Below are positions 16,758-24,628 of a stretch of DNA of 64,000 nucleotides, in pieces. The stretch covers positions 1 through 64,000 of the forward strand of contig NZ_BMOP01000016.1 in assembly GCF_014647135.1 (NCBI RefSeq). The letters run 5' to 3'. The position numbers were made by a program, and so were the translations under genes. The notes beneath the pieces were generated by a model. That model ran no database searches. It saw only the letters and a list, made by a program, of their open reading frames with translations, and was not told the origin of the DNA. Within the stretch, counting starts at the first letter, position 1. Each line of letters opens with the position of its first letter. This DNA comes from Shewanella xiamenensis. Lineage in GTDB: Bacteria; Pseudomonadota; Gammaproteobacteria; Enterobacterales; Shewanellaceae.

Positions 16758-19319
16758 TCAGGTTAATGACGACTTCGCTAACGCTTTGGACACTTTTTCG
16801 AATAAATCCTTAGAGAGTCCAGGTAAGTCTAATAAACGCGTTAAACAGGCCTTAATCTTACGCTGACGTGTTTCATCGAATTTACTGAATTGGATCAGCG
16901 GTGTCACCATTCTGGCGGCAACTTGTGGGTTAAGCTGATTTAAGTTGATAAGGCACTCAGTTAAAAACTCATAACCTCTGCCATCGGCGCGGTGGAATTG
17001 ATAAATATTCCCAGCGGCAAAACTACCAATAAGCGAACGTACCCGATTGGGATTACTCATGCTAAAACTCGCGTGTTGTTGTAATTGACGTAATTTATCA
17101 ATCACATCATCGCTATCATGAGTCGCCTGTAACATAAACCATTTATCCATCACTAGCGGCGTATCACGCCAGCGCGTCTCAAACTGAGCCATTAACTGGT
17201 CACGGCAAGTTAAAGAGCCAACATTGGCTGCCGTTAATGCGCCGAGCGAATCCGTCATATTACAAGCCTTAGCAAACTGCTCTACCACAAAGGTTTCGGC
17301 ATCATTGCTAACTCGGCTAAGCCAATTTAGACATTGGTTTTTAAGGGCGCGGGCTTTAGTGCAATCCAAATTAACTAATGAGCGATAAAGTGCCGTTAAT
17401 TCATCTTCGCAGTAAGCAGCAAGCTCGGTGAGCACAAATTCACGCGCGAGCGCTAACGCATCAAGGTCAACAGTATCAGTTTGCTCAATCAAAGCGGAAG
17501 CCGATGGAATCGCTAAAATCTCAGCCATTAATGCCTGATCGAGTTTCTCATCGAGTAAAGCCCCTTTAAAACTATCCTTCACTCTTTCATCTAAGGTCAT
17601 CGTCTGATGTTGCTGTAAATGATCAACATTTTGCCAAATTGCTTGGCTAACGAGAGTAACGGATGCCTCCCAACGCGCCACTTCACTCGAAGCAAAACGC
17701 ATCAAATGAACAAGTTGGTCAACTTCGAAGGGATAGTGCAATTTAACTGGCGCAGAGAAATCTTGCAGCAATGACGCCACAGGTTTATGGCGGAGTCCTT
17801 CAAAAGTAAATACTTGTTCGGCTTCAGTAAAACTGAGCACTTGGTTGACCAGTGATAGTCCCTTATCATCCAACAGCTCCAGACTAAAAGGAATATGCAG
17901 CGGCGAGGTGCAGCCTGTAAGAGTCTGTTTAAGTGTTAACTGATAACGCCCTGATGCAGCATCGAAACTGTCGCTTGCGGTTACTACCGGCGTACCTGCT
18001 TGGCTATACCAGAGGCGGAATTGGGTTAAATCGATACCACTGGCATCTTCCATCGCCGCAACAAAATCATCGCAGGTCACAGCTTGGCCATCGTGGCGTT
18101 TAAAGTATAACTTCATCCCCGCTTGGAAACGGGCTTCACCAAGCAAAGTGTGCATCATGCGAATAACTTCGGCGCCCTTGTTATACACTGTCACCGTATA
18201 AAAGTTATTCATCTCAATCACGGACTCTGGACGAATTGGATGTGCCATTGGGCCTGAGTCTTCAGCGAACTGCTGGTTTTTGATGACTTTAATGGCGTGA
18301 ATTCGATTTACCGCGCGCGAACCTAAATCCGAACTAAACTCTTGGTCGCGAAAAACCGTTAAGCCTTCTTTGAGACTTAATTGGAACCAATCACGGCAAG
18401 TGACACGGTTGCCCGTCCAGTTATGGAAATATTCATGGCCGACTACGGATTCAATACCATGGTAATCCTCATCAGTCGCGGTCAAAGTATCGGCGAGGAC
18501 ATATTTGGTATTAAAGATATTTAAGCCTTTATTTTCCATCGCCCCCATATTGAAAAAGTCGACAGCAACGATCATGTAGATATCTAAATCATATTCAAGG
18601 TCAAAACGGGACTCATCCCAAGCCATAGACTTTTTAAGGGATGCCATAGCATGGTGCGCCTTATGCAAATTCCCTTTATCAACAAAAACCTGTAGCACCA
18701 CTTTGCGCTGACTGCGGGTAATAAACTCATCCCGTAACAGATCAAAATCACCTGCCACGAGGGCAAAAAGATAGGCCGGCTTGGGGAAAGGGTCCTGCCA
18801 ACGTACATAATGGCGTCCGCCATCGAGCTCACCTTTGTCAATCAAATTGCCGTTACTGAGCAGGAACGGGAACGCCAGCTTGTCGGCTTCAATACGCACA
18901 GTATATTTAGCCAATACGTCAGGACGGTCGAGGAAGTAAGTGATACGTCTAAAGCCTTCAGCTTCACACTGGGTGCAATAGGCACCGTCAGACATATAAA
19001 GCCCTTCGAGGCTTGAGTTGGCTTCAGGATCCAGTTGGGTGATGATGGTCAGCTCAAACTCATTTAGGGTCGTTTCGATTGTCAACTGCCCTTCACCAAC
19101 TTGATACGCTACCTGTTGACCATCAATCGCCACGCTGACTAAGGTTAATCCTTCACCATCAAGCACTAAAGGATTAGCGTGGGAAGAGCTACGTTTAACC
19201 TTGCTAATAGCCTTAACAACGGTATTTTTACCGTTAAGATTAACATCTAAGTCGATGGATTCAATCGTGAACTGGGGAGCTTGGTAGTCTTTAAGGTATT
19301 TTGCTTGAACTTGTGTCAT
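16758..19319 (-). CDS. pepN: Aminopeptidase N (M1 family zinc metallopeptidase)
   Basis: PepN removes N-terminal residues from peptides in the cytoplasm and finishes protein turnover. The 853-residue product is near the length of the enzyme of E. coli (870). It has the substrate-anchoring GAMENKG motif followed by the zinc site VVGHEYFHNWTGNR and the downstream glutamate in LKEGLTVFRDQEF, the HEXXH-x18-E arrangement of family M1. The helical C-terminal domain typical of PepN follows. It lies downstream of prc with a terminator between, so it is likely transcribed alone. A weak hairpin (about 16630-16650) and AGGCTC/GAGCCT (16712-16729) follow its stop. Confidence 0.97.
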   Translation of the reverse strand: MTQVQAKYLKDYQAPQFTIESIDLDVNLNGKNTVVKAISKVKRSSSHANPLVLDGEGLTLVSVAIDGQQVAYQVGEGQLTIETTLNEFELTIITQLDPEANSSLEGLYMSDGAYCTQCEAEGFRRITYFLDRPDVLAKYTVRIEADKLAFPFLLSNGNLIDKGELDGGRHYVRWQDPFPKPAYLFALVAGDFDLLRDEFITRSQRKVVLQVFVDKGNLHKAHHAMASLKKSMAWDESRFDLEYDLDIYMIVAVDFFNMGAMENKGLNIFNTKYVLADTLTATDEDYHGIESVVGHEYFHNWTGNRVTCRDWFQLSLKEGLTVFRDQEFSSDLGSRAVNRIHAIKVIKNQQFAEDSGPMAHPIRPESVIEMNNFYTVTVYNKGAEVIRMMHTLLGEARFQAGMKLYFKRHDGQAVTCDDFVAAMEDASGIDLTQFRLWYSQAGTPVVTASDSFDAASGRYQLTLKQTLTGCTSPLHIPFSLELLDDKGLSLVNQVLSFTEAEQVFTFEGLRHKPVASLLQDFSAPVKLHYPFEVDQLVHLMRFASSEVARWEASVTLVSQAIWQNVDHLQQHQTMTLDERVKDSFKGALLDEKLDQALMAEILAIPSASALIEQTDTVDLDALALAREFVLTELAAYCEDELTALYRSLVNLDCTKARALKNQCLNWLSRVSNDAETFVVEQFAKACNMTDSLGALTAANVGSLTCRDQLMAQFETRWRDTPLVMDKWFMLQATHDSDDVIDKLRQLQQHASFSMSNPNRVRSLIGSFAAGNIYQFHRADGRGYEFLTECLINLNQLNPQVAARMVTPLIQFSKFDETRQRKIKACLTRLLDLPGLSKDLFEKVSKALAKSSLT

Positions 19320-19349
19320 TTCGTTCCCTTTAACACTGATTTAAATAAG

Positions 19350-19374
19350 AAAAACGCGCCATAAGCGCGTTTTA
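19350..19374 (-). terminator. Intrinsic terminator after prc
   Basis: A stem AACGCGC/GCGCGTT with a five-base loop is followed on the minus strand by TTTCTT. It lies between the prc stop and the pepN start. Confidence 0.85.
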
Positions 19375-19402
19375 AGGTAAGGTAAACAGACGTAACTTCC
19401 GC

Positions 19403-21448
19403 CTATTTAGTGCCAGCGTTAGCTAGCTTTTTCGCATCCACCATATCTAGAGTGATATAAGCCGTTTCATCTAAAAATGCATCTGGCGCAGCAACATCAT
19501 CTTTAATATCTTCCATAGATTTAACTGGCGCTAAACCATTGGCTACGCGACGCTCATTGGTTCTATCGAGCACTTTCTTCTCATCAGCTTCACGTGATGC
19601 AATACGCTCACTTTCCACTAAGGAGACAGTTTTCTCTTTGTGATGCTTTTTAAAGTCAGCAATATCTTGATTGATATAGTTAAACTCAACACTGTTTTGA
19701 ATACGGGCAAGGTGCTTTTTCTCTAAACTCGCCACCAGTTCAGGGGTGATATCATTTAGCGTACCGTATTGCGCCATCGGGACTTTGTCCCAAGGCAAAG
19801 CATTCTTCTCTTCAGCTTCACCATACTCACCAGGCTCTAACGCACTTGGATACGCAATATTCGGCGTCACACCTTTGAGTTGTGTACTACCACCGTTAAT
19901 GCGATAAAACTTCTGAATGGTATATTGCACATGGCCGATAGGCTTCTCGTACATATCGTAGATCCGACCTAGGCTCTTATGCTGTTGTACTGTGCCTTTA
20001 CCGAAACTGGACTCACCAACAATCAATGCACGATCATAGTCCTGCAATGCTGCTGCAAAAATCTCAGAAGCTGATGCGCTGTAACGGTCAACCATCACGG
20101 TCAACGGACCTGCGTAGGTAGTCTTGCCATCGTTATCGCGGTGAGCTGACACACGGCCATCGGCATCACGGATTTGCACCACAGGGCCCATGTCAATAAA
20201 GAGTCCGGTCAGTAACACGGCTTCGGTTAATGCACCGCCGCCATTACCACGTAAATCGATAACGACACCTTCGACTTTCGCTTCGTTGAGTTTAACGAGT
20301 TCCTTTTCCACATCCTGGGATAAATTCATATAGAATCCAGGAATTTGGATAACTCCGACTTTACGATTGGCGTATTCACCGTCTTTAGGCTCGATGATTT
20401 TAGAAGTCGCGGCACGGTCTTCTAAGCGAATCTTGTCACGTACTAAAGTGACATTAAACGGCTTAGCATTTGAGCCACCTTTCTTCGGTAAAATCTGAAG
20501 AACGACTTTACTGCCCTTAGGTCCTTTGATGAGCTCAACCACATCGTCTAAACGCCAGCCGATAACATCAACGATCTCGCCGCCCTCTTGGCCAACACCA
20601 ACAATCTTATCTTCTGGTGACAGTTTTTCACTGCCAGCGGCAGGACCACCCGCGATTAAACTCTTAATCACAGTGTAATCATCTTCGAGCTGTAACTGCG
20701 CGCCAATCCCCTCTAGGCTCAAGTTCATTTCCATTTGGAAACGCTCAGCATTACGGGGGGATAAATAGCTAGTGTGCGGCTCAATGCTGCGAGAAAATGC
20801 ATTCATCACCGCTTGGAACACATCTTCACTATTGGTCTGAGTCAGACGTTTGATGGCGTTGTTATAACGTTTTTGCAGAATCTCAACAATTTCAGGCCAT
20901 TTTTTGCCAGTAAGCTTGAGATTCAACGCATCGTATTTCACTCGCTGACGCCAAAGCTCATTGATTTCAGCTTGATCTTTTGGCCAAGCGACATCTTCCC
21001 TATCGTACTCGTAGGCATCACCAGGAACGGTAAAATCCATTTCTTTATCGAGCAGAGAAAGCGCGTACACAAAGCCTTCGTAGCGACGTTTTTGAACCAA
21101 ATCAAACATTTTGTAGGCAGGGTCGAGTTCACCTGAACTCAGCATATCGTCAAACTGATTGATATAAGGCTTAAAACTGTCGACATCGGCTTGGGTCAGC
21201 ACATTGCGACGGTAATCAAGTTGCTGTAAATAGCGGTCAAAAATCTGCGCAGAAAACGCGTCATCGAGCGCAAATCGATGGTAATGCGAACGAGTGTATA
21301 AATCTGTCACTCGTTTACTGGCCACTTTATGCTGCGCTTCCTGCTTGAGAGTGGGTAACTCGCTGATTTGAATCGTAGGAGGCACAGCCCAAGCCGAGAA
21401 TCCGACAAAAACAGTGGCGATGGATGTAGCCAAAATGAGTTTTCGCAT
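19403..21448 (-). CDS. prc: Carboxy-terminal (tail-specific) protease Prc
   Basis: Prc is a periplasmic serine protease (family S41) that trims or degrades proteins from the C terminus, including peptidoglycan hydrolases. The product of about 681 residues has a signal peptide (KLILATSIATVFVGFSAWA) and a long N-terminal domain. A PDZ domain follows around 240-330 (SLEGIGAQLQ, KIVGVGQEGG), then the catalytic core with GNGGGALTEA, the serine in YSASASEIFAAAL and the lysine in GESSFGKGTVQQ. The C-terminal DUF3340-type region ends the protein. A TTG frame starts at 21454, but the ATG at 21448 gives a normal signal peptide and has GGAG upstream. It follows proQ closely, as in enteric bacteria. Confidence 0.95.
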   Translation of the reverse strand: MRKLILATSIATVFVGFSAWAVPPTIQISELPTLKQEAQHKVASKRVTDLYTRSHYHRFALDDAFSAQIFDRYLQQLDYRRNVLTQADVDSFKPYINQFDDMLSSGELDPAYKMFDLVQKRRYEGFVYALSLLDKEMDFTVPGDAYEYDREDVAWPKDQAEINELWRQRVKYDALNLKLTGKKWPEIVEILQKRYNNAIKRLTQTNSEDVFQAVMNAFSRSIEPHTSYLSPRNAERFQMEMNLSLEGIGAQLQLEDDYTVIKSLIAGGPAAGSEKLSPEDKIVGVGQEGGEIVDVIGWRLDDVVELIKGPKGSKVVLQILPKKGGSNAKPFNVTLVRDKIRLEDRAATSKIIEPKDGEYANRKVGVIQIPGFYMNLSQDVEKELVKLNEAKVEGVVIDLRGNGGGALTEAVLLTGLFIDMGPVVQIRDADGRVSAHRDNDGKTTYAGPLTVMVDRYSASASEIFAAALQDYDRALIVGESSFGKGTVQQHKSLGRIYDMYEKPIGHVQYTIQKFYRINGGSTQLKGVTPNIAYPSALEPGEYGEAEEKNALPWDKVPMAQYGTLNDITPELVASLEKKHLARIQNSVEFNYINQDIADFKKHHKEKTVSLVESERIASREADEKKVLDRTNERRVANGLAPVKSMEDIKDDVAAPDAFLDETAYITLDMVDAKKLANAGTK

Positions 21449-21476
21449 CAACAAGTTACTCCGTTAGATTAAATGA

Positions 21477-22118
21477 TTACAGCAGAATATGTTCTGCTTT
21501 CACTTTTATCGTTAAGCCGCTATCAAGCTGAACATGAATGTCTTCTTTGTTAATGTCAGTGATCACGCCGGCTACTGGCGTCATACCTAACTTAACATTG
21601 ACACGCTGTTTCTTAGCTAAATCGGTCAATTGCGCTTGGACTAAGTTAACAGCAGGTTCAGCCTTAGGAGCCACTTTGGCAGGACGCTCAGTCTTGCGGG
21701 CAGGAACAGCTACTTTCTTAGGGGCCTTTTTCGCTGGAGCTTTGCCAGCCGGAGCCACTTTGGTAGCTTGAGCAGCACGCTTAGCCTTGGCTTTTTCTTG
21801 GCTTTCTTTCAACATGGCTTGAGCATGATCGATATGTTCTTGCTCTAGCTCGCCACAAGGTTGACCATCAAGATCCACACGCTGGGCACCAGCTTTTACC
21901 GATTTGAGGTAACGCCAACTGCTAGTGTAGCGTCTTAACGCCACGCGCAATTGAGTTTTACTGACTTTAGAATCATCAGCCAACCTTTCAGCCAAATCTT
22001 GAAACAATCCGATTTTTAATGGCTTAGTTTCACCTTCAGCAATAAAGCACAAAGGAAATGTTTCATACAAATACGCCAAAATTGCGTTGGTGTCGGTCAA
22101 CTTATCTGTTGATTCCAT
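21477..22118 (-). CDS. proQ: RNA chaperone ProQ
   Basis: ProQ is a cytoplasmic RNA-binding protein of the FinO family that stabilises structured small RNAs and mRNA 3' ends. The N-terminal FinO domain covers about 10-115 (NAILAYLYETFPLCF, LRVALRRYTSSWRYLKS, GQPCGELEQEHIDHA). A lysine- and alanine-rich flexible linker follows (about 120-165), then the C-terminal Tudor-like domain (VKLGMTPVAGVITDINKEDI). Upstream GTG 22130 and ATG 22121 are also open, but ATG 22118 has GGAAG five bases upstream. It is 28 bases ahead of prc and probably co-transcribed with it. The region upstream can fold as a pseudoknot (separate entry). Confidence 0.95.
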   Translation of the reverse strand: MESTDKLTDTNAILAYLYETFPLCFIAEGETKPLKIGLFQDLAERLADDSKVSKTQLRVALRRYTSSWRYLKSVKAGAQRVDLDGQPCGELEQEHIDHAQAMLKESQEKAKAKRAAQATKVAPAGKAPAKKAPKKVAVPARKTERPAKVAPKAEPAVNLVQAQLTDLAKKQRVNVKLGMTPVAGVITDINKEDIHVQLDSGLTIKVKAEHILL

Positions 22119-22306
22119 CATTACTTCCACAGTTAAAAAGGGACATCGAATTCGAGGTGATATAAATCAGCTTCTTACGTGTCGTTTATCTTGGTTAAGC
22201 TCACAATTGAGCCAAAGTACAAATTAACATTCTCGCCGAGTTAACTAAAGTTAAAAAATATCAGTTAACCATTTTTTACGGCTAAACCTCTCAGGTTTAT
22301 TCGGGC

Positions 22307-22349
22307 CATGCCCAAACAAGCCTTATCAGGGCATGCGCTATTATAAGGC
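22307..22349 (-). other. Possible pseudoknot in the msrC-proQ intergenic RNA
   Basis: Two 7-bp stems interlock. CATGCCC (22307-22313) pairs with GGGCATG (22329-22335), and GCCTTAT (22320-22326) pairs with ATAAGGC (22343-22349). The order left1-left2-right1-right2 is that of an H-type pseudoknot, or of two mutually exclusive hairpins. It lies between the msrC stop and the proQ start, so it would be in the 3' end of msrC or the leader of proQ. Pairing is read from sequence; function is inference. Confidence 0.35.
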
Positions 22350-22395
22350 GCACGCCACCGATTGCGACTATGAATTATGCGTTATTGTACGCAAA

Positions 22396-22854
22396 TTAAG
22401 CAAATAGGCAGTTTTCGAAGCTTTTTACCAATAATTCCAAGCCCTTTTGGTCTTCTTCGTCAAAGCGGTCAAAAATAGGGCTATCAATATCCAGTACAGC
22501 AATCACCTGACCATTAGCGCGAACAGGGATAACAATTTCGGAATTACTGGCCGCATCGCAGGCGATATGTCCATCGAATTGATGCACATCGGCAACCCGT
22601 TGAGTTTGATTAGCCAGTGCTGCAGTGCCACACACGCCTTTACCCATCGGAATGCGGGTACAAGCCACTTTACCTTGGAATGGGCCTAATACTAACTGTT
22701 CGCCGCGCATAACGTAAAAACCTACCCAGTTTAGTTCGGTTAGGTTGTCATTAAGCAGGGCTGAAAAGTTAGCCATGGCAGCCACTAAATCATCTTCGCC
22801 TTCGAGTAACGCTAACGCTTGACGGTTCAGTGATTCATAAAATTGCGGTTTCAT
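22396..22854 (-). CDS. msrC: Free methionine-(R)-sulfoxide reductase (GAF domain)
   Basis: MsrC (YebR) reduces free methionine-R-sulfoxide back to methionine, repairing oxidative damage in the cytoplasm. The 152-residue product is a single GAF domain with ALLEGEDDLVAAMANFSALL at the start. It has three family cysteines: one in KVACTRIPMGKG, one in GVCGTAA and one in GHIACDAASNSEIVIPV. The fold ends with the LDIDSPIFDRFDEED segment. The ATG follows AGGAAGC, a good ribosome site. The order msrC, proQ, prc and the nearby divergent letA-letB-rsmF mirrors the enteric yebR-yebS-yebT-yebU neighbourhood. Confidence 0.93.
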   Translation of the reverse strand: MKPQFYESLNRQALALLEGEDDLVAAMANFSALLNDNLTELNWVGFYVMRGEQLVLGPFQGKVACTRIPMGKGVCGTAALANQTQRVADVHQFDGHIACDAASNSEIVIPVRANGQVIAVLDIDSPIFDRFDEEDQKGLELLVKSFENCLFA

Positions 22855-22868
22855 ATGCTTCCTAAAAA

Positions 22869-23168
22869 TTATTCAGCAGCATCGTCCTTCTTAGACGCTT
22901 TTTTGGCTGTGTTTGGTTTTGTTGGCGTACTATTAACTTGAACCACACCTTTAAGCAAGTTTGTTAGCTCATCTTTATTGTTAGCAAAATAGAATGCGAG
23001 CTGTTCGGTTAGACTTTCATCAATCCCAAGTTCCGCTTTCTGAATAAATGGAATGAGGTTATCAGCGATGTCGAGCATCTTATCGTAGGCATCAGCCTCC
23101 TTTTTCGATGTGAATGTCATCTTTTCTACCCCTTCTCTTACCACGACAAACTGTGTAATAACTGCCAT
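22869..23168 (-). CDS. yebG: YebG family DNA-damage-inducible protein
   Basis: This 99-residue protein matches YebG, a small cytoplasmic SOS-regulon protein of unknown biochemical role. The conserved N-terminal block is AVITQFVVVREGVEKMTFTS, followed by KKEADAYDKMLDIADNLIPF and a helical middle. The lysine-rich tail (TAKKASKKDDAAE) is variable. A perfect LexA box lies 13 bases upstream of the ATG, supporting both identity and start. The ribosome site is GAGGGCGG. The msrC start follows 14 bases after its stop, so msrC may also be partly SOS-controlled by read-through. Confidence 0.9.
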   Translation of the reverse strand: MAVITQFVVVREGVEKMTFTSKKEADAYDKMLDIADNLIPFIQKAELGIDESLTEQLAFYFANNKDELTNLLKGVVQVNSTPTKPNTAKKASKKDDAAE

Positions 23169-23181
23169 GACCGCCCTCGCA

Positions 23182-23197
23182 CTGTTTTTATATACAG
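23182..23197 (-). promoter_or_regulatory. LexA (SOS) box upstream of yebG
   Basis: The 16-base element CTGTTTTTATATACAG fits the gammaproteobacterial LexA consensus CTG-N10-CAG exactly, with the usual AT-rich centre. It also contains a TATAAA -10-like sequence on the minus strand. It ends 13 bases before the yebG ATG, so LexA bound here should block transcription initiation of yebG. Confidence 0.85.
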
Positions 23198-23359
23198 TAA
23201 CCAGAATGACATAAAGTGAACTAGTGATGCAAGTGTTCTGATTATTCTGATATTATGACTGCGCTTTATGTTGTGGAGATGGGTCAATCAATTTGATATC
23301 TCACCTTATAATTTGTTGTTTTCGGATTATTTGCTCAATCTCAGTGGCTTTGGGGCTAA

Positions 23360-23373
23360 TATAATATTTTTAT
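23360..23373 (+). promoter_or_regulatory. -10 element directly ahead of letA; possible leaderless start
   Basis: A perfect TATAAT at 23360-23365 ends eight bases before the ATG at 23374, and no Shine-Dalgarno sequence precedes that ATG. Initiation 6-8 bases after the -10 would place the mRNA start at or next to the start codon. A -35 match is weak (TTGCTC at 23331 is too far away), so the promoter call is tentative. Confidence 0.35.
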
Positions 23374-24009
23374 ATGCATGACAATACAGCAGAAAACTCT
23401 GTAATCCTCTGTCGTTCCTGCGACTTGGCCATTCGGAAACGTGCCCTCCCAACTGGGGTCAGAGCATTGTGTCCGCGTTGCAACACCGCACTTTATGACA
23501 CTCCATACTGTTCAGTAAATGGCATGTTGGCACTGTGCATTACCGCGTTGGTGTTCTATTTTCCTGCTAACTTTTTTCCTGTGCTAGAAATCCATTTTCT
23601 GGGCAGTATTCGCACAACAACGGTATTTCAAGGCGCTTTTGCCGTCTTCGAACAAGGTTATTGGGTGGTGGGATTAGCCGTACTTGCTGCCGCAGTGGTT
23701 GGCCCTGGTTTATTGATCCTATCGATTCTTGCGCAAATTTTGATTATAAAATGGGGGCTTGCAAGCCCATTTTGGCGCCATAGTCTCAAACAATTACTCA
23801 CATTTCAGGGGTTCCTTTCGCAGCTGACGATGCTTGAGATTTATGTGATTAGCTTCCTCGTCTCATCATTTCAATTATCTGATTTTTCGGATATTTATTT
23901 TGGAATGGGTACCTTTTGCTTCACCATGCTTTTTTTAGTCACCCTGTTTTTACAGCGTGAATACGATATTGAGCATATGTGGGGTCTTCTTATGCAGGAA
24001 CATCACTGA
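23374..24009 (+). CDS. LetA/PqiA-type membrane protein, N-terminal half
   Basis: LetA (YebS) and PqiA are inner-membrane partners of MCE proteins that move lipids between the membranes. Here LetA is split into two genes; this 211-residue product is the first half. It begins with a zinc-ribbon pair (CRSC and CPRC, about residues 10-35) and has four predicted membrane helices (near 50-70, 95-120, 145-165 and 170-195). The ATG has no Shine-Dalgarno sequence but lies just after a TATAAT. The stop is one base before the start of the second half, so the two are translationally close. I give no symbol because letA normally denotes the fused gene. Confidence 0.88.
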   Translation: MHDNTAENSVILCRSCDLAIRKRALPTGVRALCPRCNTALYDTPYCSVNGMLALCITALVFYFPANFFPVLEIHFLGSIRTTTVFQGAFAVFEQGYWVVGLAVLAAAVVGPGLLILSILAQILIIKWGLASPFWRHSLKQLLTFQGFLSQLTMLEIYVISFLVSSFQLSDFSDIYFGMGTFCFTMLFLVTLFLQREYDIEHMWGLLMQEHH

Positions 24010-24010
24010 T

Positions 24011-24628
24011 ATGAAGCAGCAAGGAAAGGATTTAGGCCTGTGTTTGTGCCGCGTTTGTAGGCAACTCAATAGCAGTGAGGATAGCCACTGTAGTCGTTGT
24101 GAGTCAGAATTACAGGTCCGCGATTACAACAGCTTACAAAAAAGTTGGGCGCTGCTTATTACTGCCGCCATTTTATTGGTTCCAGCCAACCTCTATCCCA
24201 TTACGGTGCTCACCAATCAGGGAAAGGTACGTCACGATACGATCTTTTCCGGAATTGTTCATTTAGTCCAATCGGATATGTTACCCATCGCCATTATTGT
24301 GTTTATTGCCAGTATTTTAGTGCCTTGGGTAAAGATTATCGGCTTAGCCACTTATCTGTGTGCTATCAGTTTCAACCTGCCAATTTCAAAGCAAAAACTT
24401 ATGGTGGGATTTCATGTTATTGAGTGGATTGGCCGCTGGTCGATGCTCGATTTATTTGTGATCTCGCTGACCGTTGCCCTGGTGAATATGGGGCAATTAC
24501 TCGATGCAAAGCCTGCACCCGCGGCCACGGCATTTGCATTGGTGATTTTACTGACGCAACTTGCCGCAAAAGTTTTAGACACTCGTTTACTCTGGGATCG
24601 ACTGGAACCTCAAGATGACACAAATTGA
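24011..24628 (+). CDS. LetA/PqiA-type membrane protein, C-terminal half
   Basis: This 205-residue product is the second half of a split LetA. It has its own zinc ribbon (CLCRVCRQLN and CSRCESEL) followed by four predicted helices, including the LLITAAILLVPANLYPITVL segment typical of PqiA-family transmembrane domains. A longer frame opens at 23957, but ATG 24011 starts right after the first half and gives a product that aligns with it. It overlaps the letB start by 14 bases. The two halves probably associate in the membrane to re-form the LetA unit that feeds LetB. Confidence 0.88.
   Translation: MKQQGKDLGLCLCRVCRQLNSSEDSHCSRCESELQVRDYNSLQKSWALLITAAILLVPANLYPITVLTNQGKVRHDTIFSGIVHLVQSDMLPIAIIVFIASILVPWVKIIGLATYLCAISFNLPISKQKLMVGFHVIEWIGRWSMLDLFVISLTVALVNMGQLLDAKPAPAATAFALVILLTQLAAKVLDTRLLWDRLEPQDDTN

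Noticed and set aside
20774..21136. 120-codon plus-strand frame opposite prc
   Set aside because: It lies fully inside the conserved Prc N-terminal domain and shows no family features of its own.
21660..21800. Low-complexity repeat inside proQ
   Set aside because: The repeated GCT/AAA-type codons encode the known Lys/Ala-rich linker of ProQ, not a DNA repeat element.
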